Source: Hydrogenophilales bacterium RIFOXYD1_FULL_62_11 (lineage in GTDB: Bacteria > Pseudomonadota > Gammaproteobacteria > Burkholderiales > Thiobacillaceae). From it: a stretch of DNA of 6,331 nucleotides. The stretch spans positions 17,557-23,887 of the forward strand of contig MGZO01000020.1 of NCBI GenBank assembly GCA_001802655.1, read 5' to 3'. The translations under genes were made by a program, and so were the position numbers. Of this stretch, positions 5,318-6,331 are shown in pieces. Each line of letters opens with the position of its first letter. Within the stretch, counting starts at the first letter, position 1. The notes under the pieces were generated by a model that saw only the letters and a program-made list of their open reading frames with translations, searched no databases and was not told where the DNA came from.

Positions 5318-5345
5318 CGGGACGAGTCGATTCTCGTCGCGTTTT
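5318..5345 (+). terminator. Terminator-like hairpin between ferredoxin gene and nifE
   Basis: GACGAG (5321-5326) pairs with CTCGTC (5333-5338) around a 6-base loop. After one G-G mismatch, two more pairs (5318-5319 with 5340-5341) extend the stem, and TTTT follows at 5342-5345. It is weaker than the hairpin after nifK. It starts 26 bases after the ferredoxin stop and ends 39 bases before nifE. It may be a leaky attenuator or simply the 3' end of the ferredoxin transcript. Confidence 0.55.
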
Positions 5346-5384
5346 GAAGCGGAAGCCGCCAAGCGCGGGTAGCGGAGAACGGTA

Positions 5385-6331
5385 ATGGATGCACTGACAC
5401 GCAAAATTCAGGAAGTGTTCGACGAGCCCGCCTGCGGCAAGAACCAGGCAAAGGGCGAGAAGGAACGCAAGAAAGGCTGCACCAAGCAACTGGTTCCGGG
5501 TGCGGCAGCGGGCGGCTGTGCATTCGACGGCGCAAAAATCGCGCTGCAGCCGATCACCGATGTTGCGCACCTGGTCCACGGCCCGATCGCCTGCGAAGGC
5601 AATTCCTGGGACAACCGCGGCGCCAAGTCTTCCGGTTCCAGCCTCTACCGTACCGGCTTCACCACCGACATCAACGAGCTCGACGTGGTCTACGGCGGCG
5701 AGAAGCACCTGTTCAAATCGGTCAAGGAAATCCTCGACAAATACGATCCGGCTGCGGTGTTCGTCTACCAGACCTGCGTCACCGCGCTGATCGGCGACGA
5801 CATCGAGGCGGTGTGCAAGGCCGCCACCCAGAAATTCGGCAAGCCGGTGATTCCGGTCGATGCGCCGGGCTTCGTCGGCAACAAGAACCTCGGCAACAAG
5901 CTGGCGGGCGAGGCGCTGCTCGATTATGTAATCGGCACCGAGGAGCCCGACACCACCACGCCCTACGACATCAACATCATCGGCGAATACAACCTGGCCG
6001 GCGAGCTGTGGCAGGTGAAACCGCTGCTGGACGAAATGGGCGTGCGCATCCTGTCGTGCATTTCCGGCGACGCCAAATACCGCGAGGTGGCGTATTCGCA
6101 CCGCGCCAAGGCAGCGATGATGGTGTGCTCCAAGGCGATGATCAACATCGCCCGCAAGATGGAAGAGCGCTACGAAATCCCCTTTTTCGAAGGCTCCTTC
6201 TATGGCGTCAGCGACATGAGCGATTCGCTGCGCAACATCGCCAAATTGCTGGTGGACAAGGGCGCCCCCGATGATCTGCTGGCGCGCACCGAAGCCATCA
6301 TCCAGCGCGAAGAAGCAGCGTGCTGGCAACG
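5385..6331 (+). CDS. nifE: FeMo-cofactor assembly scaffold NifE (3' truncated by window edge)
   Basis: NifE with NifN forms an alpha2-beta2 scaffold, homologous to NifDK, on which the NifB product is matured to FeMo-cofactor with Mo and homocitrate. The frame is open from ATG 5385 to the end of the window, 315 full codons plus two bases; about 160 residues should lie beyond. GGAGA (5374-5378) sits 6 bases before the ATG. Seen: Cys45 (AAGGCAFDGAKIAL), Cys70 (HGPIACEGNSWDNRG) and Cys131 (YQTCVTALIGDD), matching the bridging-cluster ligands, and Cys248 (MMVCSKAM), at the position equivalent to the NifD cofactor cysteine. The GNSWDNRG segment and lack of the NifD GCAYAG/SQSLGHH motifs separate it from NifD. 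Two further N-terminal cysteines (17, 32) are not part of that set. nifN is expected next. Confidence 0.97.
   Translation, partial: MDALTRKIQEVFDEPACGKNQAKGEKERKKGCTKQLVPGAAAGGCAFDGAKIALQPITDVAHLVHGPIACEGNSWDNRGAKSSGSSLYRTGFTTDINELDVVYGGEKHLFKSVKEILDKYDPAAVFVYQTCVTALIGDDIEAVCKAATQKFGKPVIPVDAPGFVGNKNLGNKLAGEALLDYVIGTEEPDTTTPYDINIIGEYNLAGELWQVKPLLDEMGVRILSCISGDAKYREVAYSHRAKAAMMVCSKAMINIARKMEERYEIPFFEGSFYGVSDMSDSLRNIAKLLVDKGAPDDLLARTEAIIQREEAACWQ

Noticed and set aside
5306..5320. TAGCACG box in the ferredoxin-nifE gap as a possible -24 element for nifE
   Set aside because: The -24 GG is AG and no GC lies at the correct -12 distance, so I do not call a separate nifE promoter.
5064..6329. A 421-codon minus-strand open frame opposite the ferredoxin gene and nifE
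   Set aside because: It spans two real + strand genes and the gap between them, with shadow-type composition. nifE is clearly coding on the + strand.
1..6331. CRISPR arrays, tRNA or rRNA genes, insertion sequences, phage genes
   Set aside because: No regular spaced repeats, no tRNA-like cloverleaf, no transposase motifs and no terminal inverted repeats were seen. The heptad inverted repeat at 3251-3310 is the only mobile-element-like signal.

Overview
The window is the start of a molybdenum nitrogenase (nif) cluster on the + strand. In order it holds: the 3' part of an Rrf2-family regulator gene, a 332-base non-coding region with a complete NifA/sigma-54 promoter, nifH, nifD, nifK, a gene for an FeSII-like (Shethna protein II type) [2Fe-2S] ferredoxin, and the first two thirds of nifE, which runs off the right edge. 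The GC-rich coding sequence, the NifH/NifD/NifK types and the sigma-54/NifA promoter point to a proteobacterial diazotroph. A betaproteobacterium (Rhodocyclales or Nitrosomonadales-like) is my best guess, but it rests on general resemblance and not on a search.

Region by region: (1) 1-393 encodes the body of an Rrf2-type winged-helix regulator with a C-X6-C-X5-C-X2-H motif, probably an Fe-S sensor. (2) 394-725 carries two exact TGT-N10-ACA NifA sites 30 bp apart, a 17-bp perfect dyad, an IHF-like site, a consensus -24/-12 element, and a leader of about 135 nt with a purine triplet run and an imperfect direct repeat. (3) nifH, nifD and nifK follow with all expected metal-cluster ligands intact. 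The nifH-nifD and nifD-nifK gaps both carry inverted repeats. (4) The ferredoxin gene sits between two terminator-like hairpins, then nifE begins.

Together, NifH (Fe protein) passes electrons to the NifD2K2 MoFe protein, and NifE (with NifN, beyond the window) is the scaffold for FeMo-cofactor maturation. The ferredoxin most resembles the protein that locks nitrogenase in an O2-protected complex in Azotobacter, so its position inside the structural/scaffold operon suggests oxygen protection built into the nif transcript. The graded hairpins suggest that transcript levels fall from nifH to nifDK to the ferredoxin and nifE.

I do not see a wholly unknown system. The points most worth following are the FeSII-like protein between nifK and nifE, the hairpins flanking it, the heptad inverted repeat between nifD and nifK, and the Fe-S type Rrf2 gene with an unexplained palindrome next to the NifA sites.
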